A stretch of DNA of 64,000 nucleotides, taken from assembly GCF_003122205.1 (NCBI RefSeq), contig NZ_QEYE01000013.1, forward strand, positions 1 to 64,000, in the 5' to 3' direction. The notes under the pieces are model-generated. The model searched no databases and was not told where the DNA came from. It worked only from the letters and a program-made list of their open reading frames with translations. This document shows, in pieces, positions 18,446-28,925 of the stretch; positions within the stretch are counted from its first letter, which is position 1, and every line of letters begins with the position of its first letter. Made by a program: the position numbers and the translations under genes. This stretch comes from Maritimibacter sp. 55A14 (GTDB lineage Bacteria; Pseudomonadota; Alphaproteobacteria; Rhodobacterales; Rhodobacteraceae).

Positions 18446-18625
18446 TCAGTTCTCGGCCGCAGCCATGCTGGACGCGATGTTCTGCGCCAGGCTCTCGGTG
18501 GCCGGCTCGATCGCGTTCAGAACGATGATGCCCAGGCCCACAACGGCAGCCGTCAGCACAACCCAGTCCACGGTAACCGCGCCGGATTCGTCCTTGGCGA
18601 AGGTCTTGATCATGTCGATAGTCAT
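18446..18625 (-). CDS. flp: Flp/Fap family type IVb pilin
   Basis: A 59-residue prepilin. A short charged leader (MTIDMIKTFAKDESG) is followed by the hydrophobic stretch WVVLTAAVVGLGIIVLNAIE. Cleavage by CpaA after G15 would give a 44-residue pilin starting AVTVDW. Position +5 is Asp and +6 Trp, in place of the Glu-Tyr of many Flp pilins. The ATG at 18625 has GGAGGG six to seven bases upstream; an in-frame ATG at 18661 has no such signal. It is the major subunit of the pilus built by the genes downstream, and a terminator follows it. Confidence 0.93.
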   Translation of the reverse strand: MTIDMIKTFAKDESGAVTVDWVVLTAAVVGLGIIVLNAIEPATESLAQNIASSMAAAEN

Positions 18626-18988
18626 ATGTGTCCCTCCAAATGATAACACGTTTGCTTCCACTCAATGTCGAACCTGATGAGCGCCGGTCGCCAGTAATGA
18701 CCACGGCCCACCTTGTCGGCATGGGCATATAAGGCTTTGGAAATGGGGCGAGAGTTTGGCGGGTTTCGTTCAATTTCTTAAAAAACGATGTGCCGACGGA
18801 AATTTTCCATAAATTTATTAAAAACAATGCCTTAAGTGGTAAAGAATCTGTGGGATCGAGCCTCTTTCGGGTGCCGTTTTCGCCGTTCTGATCCCGATTC
18901 GGAGCCAATGATGTTGCGGGGCTGGCAATGTTTACGAAATTTTGAGAGACTGATTGTCAAGGATAAAGATCAGGCAGGGCATATAGGC
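18626..18988. promoter_or_regulatory. Divergent promoter region of flp and the lytic transglycosylase gene
   Basis: About 360 bases between flp (minus) and the transglycosylase (plus). The stretch 18776-18845 is strikingly AT-rich for this genome. It carries the short palindrome GGAAATTTTCC and the runs TTAAAAAAC and TTAAAAACAATGCCTTAAG, and is the likely promoter core for one or both genes. Exact boxes are not assigned. If the transglycosylase starts at 18836 or 18908 instead, the region is shorter. Confidence 0.5.
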
Positions 18989-19801
18989 GTGCGTATCGGC
19001 GGTGCGGTCAATATCTTTGCGGTTGTGCTGGTTCTGGCCGTTCCCGCGAGGGGGCAGTCGGACCCGCCGCCCTTCAAGGATTTCACCTTTAAGCGCGTCA
19101 CGCCGCCGAAGCCGGGCCAGGCGCGCCGTATCACCATTCAGATCGACCCCGAGGAGCAGGCGGCCGCGGTCGCGCCCCCGCCGGCGACGCCGCGCGACGA
19201 CGCTTTCGAGGACGATTGGTTCTGGAAGGATATCTCGCCGGCGCTGGACGCCTCCGGTCCGGGGCGCCTGCAACAGGCGCTCAAGCTCCTGACCGCCGCG
19301 CCCATGGGGATCCGCCCCCCGGCGCCGTCGCTGGAGGTTCTGCGCGCCATCGCCGACGCGCATGGCGCCGACATCCTGCGCCGCTCGGTCGGCACGCGGG
19401 TCTCGCCGGCCCTGGTCCTGGCCGTGATCGGGGTGGAATCCTCGGGCAGGGCGGCGGCCGTCAGTACCAAGGGGGCGACCGGGCTGATGCAGCTCATGCC
19501 CGATACCGCGGCGCGGTTCGCGGTCAGGGACGCCACCGATCCGGTGCAGAACATCGCCGGCGGCGTGGCCTATCTGGACTGGCTGCTGGGCGAGTTCGGC
19601 GGCGACCCGCTGCTGGCCCTGGCCGCGTACAATGCGGGCGAGGGGGCATTACGCAGCCATGACGGCGTGCCCCCCTATTCCGAGACCCGCGCCTATGTGC
19701 CGAAGGTCCTGGCCGCCTGGCAGGTGGCGCGGCTGCTTTGCGCCACTCCGCCCGAACTGATCAGCGACGGCTGCGTCTTCTCCATCGGCGGCAAAGGCTG
19801 A
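18989..19801 (+). CDS. Secreted lytic transglycosylase (SLT domain) next to the Tad locus
   Basis: About 270 residues when started at the GTG at 18989, which puts a normal signal peptide (RIGGAVNIFAVVLVLAVPARG) at the N-terminus. ATGs at 18836 and 18908 would add residues ahead of it. A proline-rich linker follows, then the SLT domain from about residue 115. It has the catalytic Glu in VIGVESSGRAAAVS (E150), GATGLMQLMPDTA and LAAYNAGEGA. It cleaves peptidoglycan in the periplasm, presumably opening the wall for the pilus. It is transcribed away from flp. Confidence 0.85.
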   Translation: MRIGGAVNIFAVVLVLAVPARGQSDPPPFKDFTFKRVTPPKPGQARRITIQIDPEEQAAAVAPPPATPRDDAFEDDWFWKDISPALDASGPGRLQQALKLLTAAPMGIRPPAPSLEVLRAIADAHGADILRRSVGTRVSPALVLAVIGVESSGRAAAVSTKGATGLMQLMPDTAARFAVRDATDPVQNIAGGVAYLDWLLGEFGGDPLLALAAYNAGEGALRSHDGVPPYSETRAYVPKVLAAWQVARLLCATPPELISDGCVFSIGGKG

Positions 19802-19820
19802 ACCGGCCCGCAGGCCGCAA

Positions 19821-19834
19821 TTGATGCAGGTCAA
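19821..19834. promoter_or_regulatory. FNR/FnrL-like box upstream of the YeeE/YedE pair
   Basis: TTGAT-GCAG-GTCAA, a near-perfect match to the FNR-family consensus TTGAT-N4-ATCAA, centred about 66 bases before the yeeE start at 19894. This is a plausible activator distance. It suggests oxygen- or redox-dependent control. Confidence 0.6.
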
Positions 19835-19851
19835 GGCCGCGGGACCCCACA

Positions 19852-19875
19852 ACATATTAGTGTGTCCGCATATGT
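19852..19875. promoter_or_regulatory. AT-rich inverted repeat upstream of the YeeE/YedE pair
   Basis: ACATAT-N12-ATATGT (arms 19852-19857 and 19870-19875), about 18 bases before the yeeE start. The arm and 12-base spacer layout resembles the palindrome between the MBL gene and the SqrR-like regulator at 28850-28875, so it may be a second target of that repressor. Confidence 0.4.
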
Positions 19876-19893
19876 CAGCTTCAGGAGGGCAAG

Positions 19894-20442
19894 ATGACAC
19901 TCTCGTGGAAAACCGGCGGGGTGCTGCTGGGCCTGGTCTTCTTCCTGGCCGTGCTCCTCGTCAAACCGATCGGCGTATCGACGCAATTCGTGATCCTCGA
20001 CGGCGTCCTGTGGAACGCGGTCAGCCCCGGCGCGGTGATCGAGACCGAAACCGGCCTGACCTCGGGCAACGAGTATCTGGCCAAATCCGGCGGCAAATAT
20101 GCCCAGGCGGTCGCGGACCCGCTGAACTACAGCTTCGTCTTCGTGATCGCCATGATGATCGGCGGCGGGCTGTCGGCCTGGCTGCGCGGCGGCGTCGGAG
20201 CGGCCGAGCGCCGCCTGCCCGAGATCTGGCGCAACAGCCACGGCGACAATCCGGCCATGCGGGCGCTCATAGCCTTCATCGGCGGTTTCGTCGTGCTCTA
20301 CGGCGCGCGGCTGGCGGGCGGCTGCACCTCCGGGCACATGATGTCGGGCGTGATGCAGACGGCCATCTCCGGCTACGTCTTCACGCTGAGTGCCTTCGCC
20401 GCCGCCATTCCGACCGCAATTCTGATCTACAGGGAGGATTGA
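19894..20442 (+). CDS. YeeE/YedE family sulfur transporter, N-terminal-half type
   Basis: A 182-residue membrane protein of the YeeE/YedE (DUF395/TsuA-PmpA) family with about five hydrophobic segments. The conserved cysteine motif GARLAGGCTSGHMMSG is near residues 137-152. Family members carry thiosulfate or other sulfane-sulfur species. GGAGG lies upstream of the ATG. It is followed after 3 bases by the partner half. FNR-like and AT-rich palindromic sites precede it. Confidence 0.88.
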   Translation: MTLSWKTGGVLLGLVFFLAVLLVKPIGVSTQFVILDGVLWNAVSPGAVIETETGLTSGNEYLAKSGGKYAQAVADPLNYSFVFVIAMMIGGGLSAWLRGGVGAAERRLPEIWRNSHGDNPAMRALIAFIGGFVVLYGARLAGGCTSGHMMSGVMQTAISGYVFTLSAFAAAIPTAILIYRED

Positions 20443-20445
20443 GCC

Positions 20446-21036
20446 ATGACCGGGATCATCCTTGCACTTGTTATCGGCGCGGCTTTCGGGGCCGTTCTCG
20501 ACCGCGTCGGCGCGTCGAACCCCAACCTGATCGGCCGGATGCTGAACCTCACCAACCTGCACCTGATGAAGACCATCCTGCTGGCGATCGGCACCGGGTC
20601 GGTGCTGATGTTCGCGGGCCAGATGCTGGGGCTGGTCGATGTCGGGCACATGTCCGTCAAGGCCGCCTATTCGGGCGTCGTATTGGGTGGGCTGCTCCTG
20701 GGCGCGGGCTGGGCTGCGTCGGGCTATTGCCCGGGCACCGGGCTCGTTGCCGCGGCGGCCGGGAGGCGCGATGCGCTCTTCTTCGTGGCCGGCGGGTTGC
20801 TGGGCGCGGCCGCCTATATGGTCAGCTACCCTTGGGTTCGCTCGACGGGCATCCTGGCGGAGATGCTGGGCGGCAAGGTGACGCTGGGCGCGGTGCCGGG
20901 GGCGGAATACGGCGCCCTGATGCCTGGCCTCGCGGGCGACATCGCGGGGATCGTCGTCGGGCTGGTCTTCGTCGCGGTGGCCTTCGCGCTGCCCGACCGG
21001 CTGGTGCACCGCGGCGAGGTCCAGAGCGCGCATTGA
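20446..21036 (+). CDS. YeeE/YedE family sulfur transporter, C-terminal-half type
   Basis: A 196-residue membrane protein, partner of the preceding gene. The second conserved cysteine motif SGYCPGTGLVA is near residues 96-106. Several long hydrophobic segments include AAGRRDALFFVAGGLLGAAA. The two halves together correspond to full-length YeeE-type sulfur transporters. The pair is closed by a strong terminator at 21059. Confidence 0.88.
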   Translation: MTGIILALVIGAAFGAVLDRVGASNPNLIGRMLNLTNLHLMKTILLAIGTGSVLMFAGQMLGLVDVGHMSVKAAYSGVVLGGLLLGAGWAASGYCPGTGLVAAAAGRRDALFFVAGGLLGAAAYMVSYPWVRSTGILAEMLGGKVTLGAVPGAEYGALMPGLAGDIAGIVVGLVFVAVAFALPDRLVHRGEVQSAH

Positions 21037-21058
21037 GCGTTGGCCCGGATGCTGTTGG

Positions 21059-21088
21059 AAGGGCCGCGCGCCGCCGCGGCCCTTTTCC
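21059..21088 (+). terminator. Rho-independent terminator after the YeeE/YedE pair
   Basis: Perfect 10-bp stem AAGGGCCGCG / CGCGGCCCTT with the 6-base loop CGCCGC, then TTCCTG. It lies 22 bases after the stop at 21036 and separates the pair from xdhC. Confidence 0.85.
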
Positions 21089-21151
21089 TGTGCGCTGCCC
21101 TCTGGTCTCGGGTCGGCAATGCCGCCATATTCGGCCCAAACGGGGGAGCCT

Positions 21152-22144
21152 ATGACCACGGCCGCATTCGACAGCATTCCCGAAACCGCGCTGGACTGGC
21201 ATCGCGCAGGTCGCGGTGCGGCGCTGGCCACCGTGGTGCAGACCTGGGGATCGGCGCCGCGCCCGGTGGGCAGCCAACTTGCCATTTCGGCGGCGGGCGA
21301 GATCGCGGGGTCGGTTTCGGGCGGCTGCGTGGAGGGCGCGGTGGTCGTCGAGGCGCTGGAGGCGCTGGAGGACGGCACGCCCCGGATGCTGGAATTCGGG
21401 GTCTCCGACGACGAAGCCTTCGCCGTGGGCCTGGCCTGCGGCGGCACGATCCGCGTGATGGTCGAGCCCGTGGGCGGCGCACAGGGCCTGCCCGAGGCGA
21501 TGTTGGCCGATCTGGTCGCCGCGCGCGCGGACCGCCGGGCCGTCGCCTGCCTGGTGAAGCCCGATAGCTGGGAGCGCCGGCTGACCGATGCCGCCGACGC
21601 GGAACTGGGCGAGACCATCGCGGCGCGCATGGCGGCCGACCGTTCGGGGTTTGAGGGCGACTGGTTCGTCGGCATCCACAACCCGCCGCTGCGCATGGTC
21701 GTGGTGGGGGCGGTGCATATCGCGCAGCCGCTGATGCAGATGGCACGGCTTGCGGGCTACGACGCGACGCTGGTCGATCCGCGCGAAAGCTTCGCGACCG
21801 AGGCGCGCTTTCCCGGAGAGCGGCTGGTGGATGACTGGCCCGACGCCGCGCTGCGCGACCACGGGCTGGATTCACGCACCGCGGTGGTCACGCTCACCCA
21901 TGATCCCAAGCTGGACGATCCCGCAATTGCCGAGGCATTGGGCTCCGACGTCTTTTACCTGGGTTGCCTGGGCTCCACCCGGACCCATGCGCGGCGCATC
22001 GCGCGGCTGGAGGAGGCCGGTTTCACACCCGATCAGATCGCGCGGATTCACGCGCCGGTGGGGCTCGATATCGGGTCGCGCGCGCCCGCGGAGATCGCGA
22101 TCGCGATCATGGCCGAGATCACCGCGACGCTGAGGCGCGGCTGA
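21152..22144 (+). CDS. xdhC: XdhC/CoxI family molybdoenzyme maturation protein
   Basis: A 330-residue protein. The N-terminal XdhC/CoxI domain shows GSAPRPVGSQLAIS and GSVSGGCVEGAVV. The C-terminal Rossmann domain starts at MVVVGAVHIAQPLMQMA near residue 181. The family binds the Mo cofactor, promotes sulfuration and delivers it to xanthine-dehydrogenase-type enzymes. The gene stands upstream of coxSLM, its probable client. ATG 21152 follows GGGGGAG; the frame is open from 21119. Its TGA shares a base with the next ATG. Confidence 0.9.
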   Translation: MTTAAFDSIPETALDWHRAGRGAALATVVQTWGSAPRPVGSQLAISAAGEIAGSVSGGCVEGAVVVEALEALEDGTPRMLEFGVSDDEAFAVGLACGGTIRVMVEPVGGAQGLPEAMLADLVAARADRRAVACLVKPDSWERRLTDAADAELGETIAARMAADRSGFEGDWFVGIHNPPLRMVVVGAVHIAQPLMQMARLAGYDATLVDPRESFATEARFPGERLVDDWPDAALRDHGLDSRTAVVTLTHDPKLDDPAIAEALGSDVFYLGCLGSTRTHARRIARLEEAGFTPDQIARIHAPVGLDIGSRAPAEIAIAIMAEITATLRRG

Positions 22145-23145
22145 TGCGCTTCGGCCCCGTCCCCTTGGCGCAGGCGCAGGGCGCCGTGCTGGCGCATTCG
22201 CTGGCCGCGGGGCCGCGCAAGCTGCGCAAGGGCCGGGCGCTGGGCGACGCCGACATCGCCGCGTTGGAGCAAGCGGGCATCGCGCAGGTGACGGTCGCGC
22301 AACTGGAGCCGGGTGATCTGGGCGAGGACGCGGCAGCGGCCCGGATCGCCGCGGCCCTGGCGCCCGATCCCGCCGCCGCTGGCCTGCGGCTCAGCACGGC
22401 GGCCACCGGGCGGGTCAACCTCTATGCTGTGCATCCCGGTGTGCTGGCGCTCGATCCTGCGGCCATCGCCCGGCTCAATGCCGTCGATCCGGCCATCACC
22501 CTGGCCACGCTGCCCACCTTCGCGCGGGTTGCAGCCGGGCAGATGGTGGCGACGGTCAAGATCATCACCTACGGCGTGCCGGGCGAGGCCGTCGCGCGCG
22601 TCCGGGCTTGCGCGGGCGATGCGCTCTCGGTGCGGCCGGTGGTGCTGCCCGATGCCGGTCTTATCCTGACCGAAGTGCCGGGCCAGAGCCGCCGCCTGCG
22701 CGACAAGGCGCGGGCCGCGATGCGCGGGCGGCTCGACGCGCTTGGCATGGCGCTGGCCGAAAGCCCCGTGGTGCCGCATGAAACCGGGGCGCTGGCCGAG
22801 GCGCTGCGCACGGTGCGCGGGGCACTGGTGCTGATCCTCACCGGCTCGGCCACCTCCGATCCGCGCGACGTGGGGCCCGAGGCGCTGCGCCGCGCGGGCG
22901 GGCGGCTTACACGGTTCGGCATGCCGGTCGATCCGGGCAATCTGGTTTTCCTGGGTGATCTCGGGGGCCGCGCCGTGATCGGCCTTCCGGGCTCGATGCG
23001 CTCGCCCGTGCCAAGCGGCGGTGACTGGGTGCTGCAACGTATCGCCTGCGGTCTGGACGTGAGCGATGCGGATATCGCCGCGATGGGCGTGGGCGGCCTG
23101 CTGAAGGAAAGCGCGGCGCGCCCGCACCCGCGCGAGCGGCGCTAG
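22144..23145 (+). CDS. Molybdopterin-binding (MoeA/MogA-like) domain protein
   Basis: A 333-residue protein that matches the molybdopterin-binding part of the two-domain proteins in which this domain is fused to a MobA-like cytidylyltransferase. Segments such as LTGSATSDPRDVGPEALRRA and VIGLPGSMRSPVPSGGDWVL are typical of MoCF-binding folds. No nucleotidyltransferase signature follows, so the fusion partner is absent. It overlaps xdhC by one base and precedes coxSLM, which fits Mo cofactor supply to that enzyme. The exact reaction is unknown. Confidence 0.75.
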   Translation: MRFGPVPLAQAQGAVLAHSLAAGPRKLRKGRALGDADIAALEQAGIAQVTVAQLEPGDLGEDAAAARIAAALAPDPAAAGLRLSTAATGRVNLYAVHPGVLALDPAAIARLNAVDPAITLATLPTFARVAAGQMVATVKIITYGVPGEAVARVRACAGDALSVRPVVLPDAGLILTEVPGQSRRLRDKARAAMRGRLDALGMALAESPVVPHETGALAEALRTVRGALVLILTGSATSDPRDVGPEALRRAGGRLTRFGMPVDPGNLVFLGDLGGRAVIGLPGSMRSPVPSGGDWVLQRIACGLDVSDADIAAMGVGGLLKESAARPHPRERR

Positions 23146-23271
23146 GTCGCCGCCTGCCGCGCGGAAGGCTTGGCCTCGGACACGGGGCCCAGATACGGGC
23201 CTCAGACAAAAGATCTGTTCTCAACCGGCGGTGTGCGTGTTTAAGATTGGGAAACGCTAAGGGAGGATTTC

Positions 23272-23757
<486 letters not shown>

Positions 23758-23804
23758 GGCGCCCGATGCGCGGGGCGCGCATCGCTCAAGGGAGGACAAT
23801 CGAC

Positions 23805-26174
<2,370 letters not shown>

Positions 26175-26187
26175 GGAGGAACGGCAG

Positions 26188-26976
26188 ATGTATAATTTCG
26201 AGTTCGAACGGCCCTCCACGGTCGAGGATGCGGTCCGGGCCCTCGCGGGCGACGAGGCGCAGGCGCTGGGCGGCGGGCAGACGCTGATCCCGACGCTCAA
26301 GCAGCGGCTCGCCATGCCGTCGAAACTGGTCAGCCTGACCGGTATCGACTCGATCCGGGGGGTCTGCGTGGCCGATGACGGAGCGGTCTGCGTCGGCGGC
26401 GCGACGACCCATGCAACCGTGGCGCGCGAGGCCGCAGCGGCCTATCCGGCGCTGGCTGCGCTGGCCGGGCAGATCGGTGACCCGGCGGTCCGCAACCGCG
26501 GCACGATTGGCGGCAGCCTGGCCAATAACGACCCCTCCGCCTGCTATCCGGCGGCGGCGCTGGGCTCGGGCGCGACGATCGTGACGAATGCGCGCGAGAT
26601 CGCCGCGGACGACTATTTCCAGGGCATGTTCGAGACCGCGCTGGAAGAAGGCGAGATCATCACCGAGGTCCGGTTCCCCGTACCGCAGGCCGCGAGCTAC
26701 CAGAAGTTCGACCAGCCGGCGTCGCGTTTTGCGCTCGTGGGCGTCTTCGTCGCGCGCTTCGCCGAGGGGGTGCGCGTGGCCGTGACCGGCGCGTCGGCGG
26801 AGGGCGTTTTCCGCTGGCACGAGGCCGAGGCGGCGCTGGCGAAGAATTTCGCGGCGGATGCGCTCAAGGGCCTGTCCCTGTCGGCCGACGGCATGATCGG
26901 CGACATGCACGGAACGCCGGAATACCGCGCCCATCTGGCGGGCGTGCTAGCCGCGCGGGCGGTCGCGGCGGCCTGA
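26188..26976 (+). CDS. coxM: FAD-binding medium subunit, CoxM type
   Basis: A 262-residue subunit with the FAD-binding motifs [13 protein letters not shown] near 29-41 and [17 protein letters not shown] near 105-121, as in the xanthine dehydrogenase FAD domain. It completes the alpha-beta-gamma enzyme with CoxS and CoxL. The ATG has GAGGAGG 8-14 bases upstream and lies 13 bases after the coxL stop. No coxD, coxE or coxG gene follows, so the usual accessory genes are missing from this locus. Confidence 0.92.
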   Translation: MYNFEFERPSTVEDAVRALAGDEAQALGGGQTLIPTLKQRLAMPSKLVSLTGIDSIRGVCVADDGAVCVGGATTHATVAREAAAAYPALAALAGQIGDPAVRNRGTIGGSLANNDPSACYPAAALGSGATIVTNAREIAADDYFQGMFETALEEGEIITEVRFPVPQAASYQKFDQPASRFALVGVFVARFAEGVRVAVTGASAEGVFRWHEAEAALAKNFAADALKGLSLSADGMIGDMHGTPEYRAHLAGVLAARAVAAA

Positions 26977-27003
26977 GTGCGGTCCGGGCAGGTCAGTAAG
27001 ACG

Positions 27004-27029
27004 GGGCCGCTCCCGGCAGGGTGCGGCCC
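27004..27029 (+). terminator. Possible terminator after coxM
   Basis: Inverted repeat GGGCCGC / GCGGCCC (arms 27004-27010 and 27023-27029, 12-base loop) starting 27 bases after the coxM stop. The T-tract is weak (TTGCTC), so efficiency is uncertain. Confidence 0.45.
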
Positions 27030-27066
27030 TTGCTCGTGCCGGGCGCACGCCTGGCCGGCGAAGCGT

Positions 27067-27107
27067 GCCTCCGGCGGGGATATTTGGAGCAAGAAGAAAG
27101 GGGCGCG
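27067..27107 (+). repeat. Dispersed intergenic repeat, copy 1
   Basis: A 41-base element beginning GCCTCCGGCGGGGATATTTG, then GAG, CAAGAAGAA and AGGGGCGCG. It matches copy 2 at 44223-44262 on the other strand apart from a few bases (GAG against ACG and one extra A). It lies just 3' of the YeeE/YedE gene ending at 27112, after the coxM terminator. Similar elements are common between genes in Rhodobacteraceae; the function is unknown. Confidence 0.75.
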
Positions 27108-27111
27108 GCGC

Positions 27112-27540
27112 TCAGGCCGGTTCGGCCAGGCGCAGCTTGACGGGCACGGCCGCCTTCATGCCCGCAGCCATCGCGGCGAGGAAGACGAGGCCCCCCAGCC
27201 CGTTATAACTGAGCGAGGCCATTGCGGGGCCGGGGCAGAGCCCGGAGAGCCCCCAGCCCATGCCGAAAAGCACCGAGCCCAGCATCAGGTTCCGGCCGAG
27301 CCGCGGATCGGGCTTGTCGGGGAAGGCGGTGCCCAGCGCGGCATGGCCGCGCGCCGCCGTAATGCGCCAGGCCAGCGCCATCGGCAGGATCGCCCCGCCC
27401 AGGACGAAGGCCAGCGTCGGATCCCAGTCGCCGAAGACGTCGAGCCATCCGCGCACTTTGGCGGTGTCGGTCATGCCCGAGAGCATCAGGCCGAGCCCGA
27501 AGAGCGATCCGGCCAGCAGGGCGAAGAGGTTGCGCGCCAT
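27112..27540 (-). CDS. YeeE/YedE-type membrane protein (DUF6691-like half)
   Basis: A 142-residue membrane protein with about four hydrophobic segments. The motif LSGLCPGPAMASLSYNG carries the second-half conserved Cys of YeeE/YedE proteins. It overlaps the upstream gene by one base (TGATG), so the two are translationally coupled and act as a pair. Families found beside SqrR/BigR regulators and MBL persulfide dioxygenases are thought to move sulfane-sulfur compounds. Confidence 0.85.
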   Translation of the reverse strand: MARNLFALLAGSLFGLGLMLSGMTDTAKVRGWLDVFGDWDPTLAFVLGGAILPMALAWRITAARGHAALGTAFPDKPDPRLGRNLMLGSVLFGMGWGLSGLCPGPAMASLSYNGLGGLVFLAAMAAGMKAAVPVKLRLAEPA

Positions 27541-27968
27541 CAGATCACCCCCAGGAGATGCTTGAAGATCACCACGCTGAGTCCGCCCGCGCCGATATAG
27601 AAGACCGTGGCGACGATCCCGCGCAGCGACAGGCGCGAGATGCCGCAGACACCGTGCCCGGAGGTGCAGCCATTCGCGAGCCGCGTGCCGAGCCCGACCA
27701 GAAGCCCCGCGCCGATCAGCACCGCCCAGTTGCCGCTCAGATGCGTCTGCGGGGCGCCGAAGGTCAGCATGGCGAGTGCCGGTGCGCCGACCAGCCCGGC
27801 GACGAAGGCAGCGCGTTCGGACGCGGTGGCGCGGCCCGAGCCGTCCACGAGCCCGCCCAGGATGCCGCTCGCCCCCATGATACGGCCATTGACGAGCAGG
27901 TAGAGCGCCGCGGCGCATCCAATGACGAGGCCGCCCAGCGCCCCCAGTATCCAGTCGGTTTCGATCAT
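27540..27968 (-). CDS. YeeE/YedE-type membrane protein, first half
   Basis: A 142-residue membrane protein. LGTRLANGCTSGHGVCGISR carries the conserved GCTSGH cysteine motif, and there are about four transmembrane segments. It is 4 bases downstream of the MBL gene and overlaps its partner by one base. It is distinct from the YeeE/YedE pair at 19894-21036, so the window has two such transporters. Confidence 0.87.
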   Translation of the reverse strand: MIETDWILGALGGLVIGCAAALYLLVNGRIMGASGILGGLVDGSGRATASERAAFVAGLVGAPALAMLTFGAPQTHLSGNWAVLIGAGLLVGLGTRLANGCTSGHGVCGISRLSLRGIVATVFYIGAGGLSVVIFKHLLGVI

Positions 27969-27972
27969 GATG

Positions 27973-28836
27973 TCAGAGCCTGTTGATGGGTATCTTGAGA
28001 TAAGAGATGCCGTTGTCTTCCGGCTCGGGCAGGTCGCCGGCGCGCATGTTCACCTGAATCGAGGGCAGAATCAGCCGGGGCATGCCCAGCGTCGCGTCCC
28101 GGCTCTCGCGCAGCGCCACGAATTCGGCGCAGCTTCGCCCGGCACCGACATGCACATTCTTCGCCTTCTGCTCGGCCACGGTGCTCTCCCACGCGTAGGC
28201 GTCGCGGCCTGGCGCCTTGTAGTCGTGGCAGGTGAAGAGCCGCGTCGCGTCGGGCAGCGCCAGGATACGCTGGACCGAGGCATACATCTGTTCCGCGGAC
28301 CCGCCGGGGAAATCGCAGCGCGCGGTGCCGAAATCCGGCATGAAGAGCGTGTCACCCACGAAGGCCGCATCGCCGATGACATAGGTCAGGCAGGCCGGGG
28401 TGTGGCCCGGCGTGTGCATCACGTCGCCACGCAACTGCCCGATATGGACCGAGTCGCCGTCCTCGAAGAGCGCATCGAACTGGCTGCCGTCGCGCTGGAA
28501 AGCGGTGCCTTCGTTGAAGATCTTGCCGAAGGTCTCCTGCACGACGGTGATTCTGGCGCCGATACCCAGCTTGCCGCCCAGTTCCTGTTGCAGGTAGGGC
28601 GCGGCGGAAAGGTGGTCGGCATGGACATGGGTTTCGAGGATCCATTCCACCCGCAGACCGGCCTGCCGGACGAAGGAAATGATCGCGTCGGCAGAGGCTG
28701 TGTCGGTGCGCCCCGAGGCCTGGTCGAAATCCAGCACCGAATCGACGATCGCGCAGGCCAGCCCGGCGGGGTCGCGCACGACATAGGAGACGGTATTGGT
28801 GGCCGCGTCGAAAAAGGCGGTGACTTCGGGGGACAT
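27973..28836 (-). CDS. MBL-fold metallo-hydrolase, persulfide dioxygenase-like (ETHE1/Blh type)
   Basis: A 287-residue metallo-beta-lactamase-fold protein with ETHVHADHLSAAP at 68-80 (H70, H72, D74, H75), MHTPGHTPACLTY and FVGDTLFMPDFGTARCDFPG. The last is characteristic of ETHE1-like persulfide dioxygenases, which oxidise glutathione persulfide to sulfite with one Fe(II). The ATG at 28836 has GGAG 6 bases upstream; an earlier frame start at 28896 would read through the operator. It heads the operon with the YeeE/YedE pair. No fused rhodanese domain is seen. Confidence 0.85.
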   Translation of the reverse strand: MSPEVTAFFDAATNTVSYVVRDPAGLACAIVDSVLDFDQASGRTDTASADAIISFVRQAGLRVEWILETHVHADHLSAAPYLQQELGGKLGIGARITVVQETFGKIFNEGTAFQRDGSQFDALFEDGDSVHIGQLRGDVMHTPGHTPACLTYVIGDAAFVGDTLFMPDFGTARCDFPGGSAEQMYASVQRILALPDATRLFTCHDYKAPGRDAYAWESTVAEQKAKNVHVGAGRSCAEFVALRESRDATLGMPRLILPSIQVNMRAGDLPEPEDNGISYLKIPINRL

Positions 28837-28849
28837 CGGGGCTCCGCTG

Positions 28850-28875
28850 ATATATAGGATTTCGCGAATATATAT
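28850..28875. promoter_or_regulatory. AT-rich palindrome between MBL and ArsR genes, probable SqrR/BigR operator
   Basis: Perfect 7-bp arms ATATATA (28850-28856) and TATATAT (28869-28875) around a 12-base spacer, in the 89-base gap between the divergent MBL and regulator genes. BigR/SqrR repressors bind AT-rich palindromes at this position in related operons and are released by persulfides. Confidence 0.65.
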
Positions 28876-28925
28876 GACCGCCATTGGTTTTGCCAAGGTC
28901 GCAGGGTCATGCTAGGACATGCCCC

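Noticed and set aside
18776-18845. CtrA-like site (TTAA-N7-TTAA) in the flp promoter region.
   Set aside because: The best arrangement gives TTAA-N10-TTAA or a degenerate AAAA-N7-TTAA; spacing or half-site is wrong, and AT-rich DNA gives such matches by chance.
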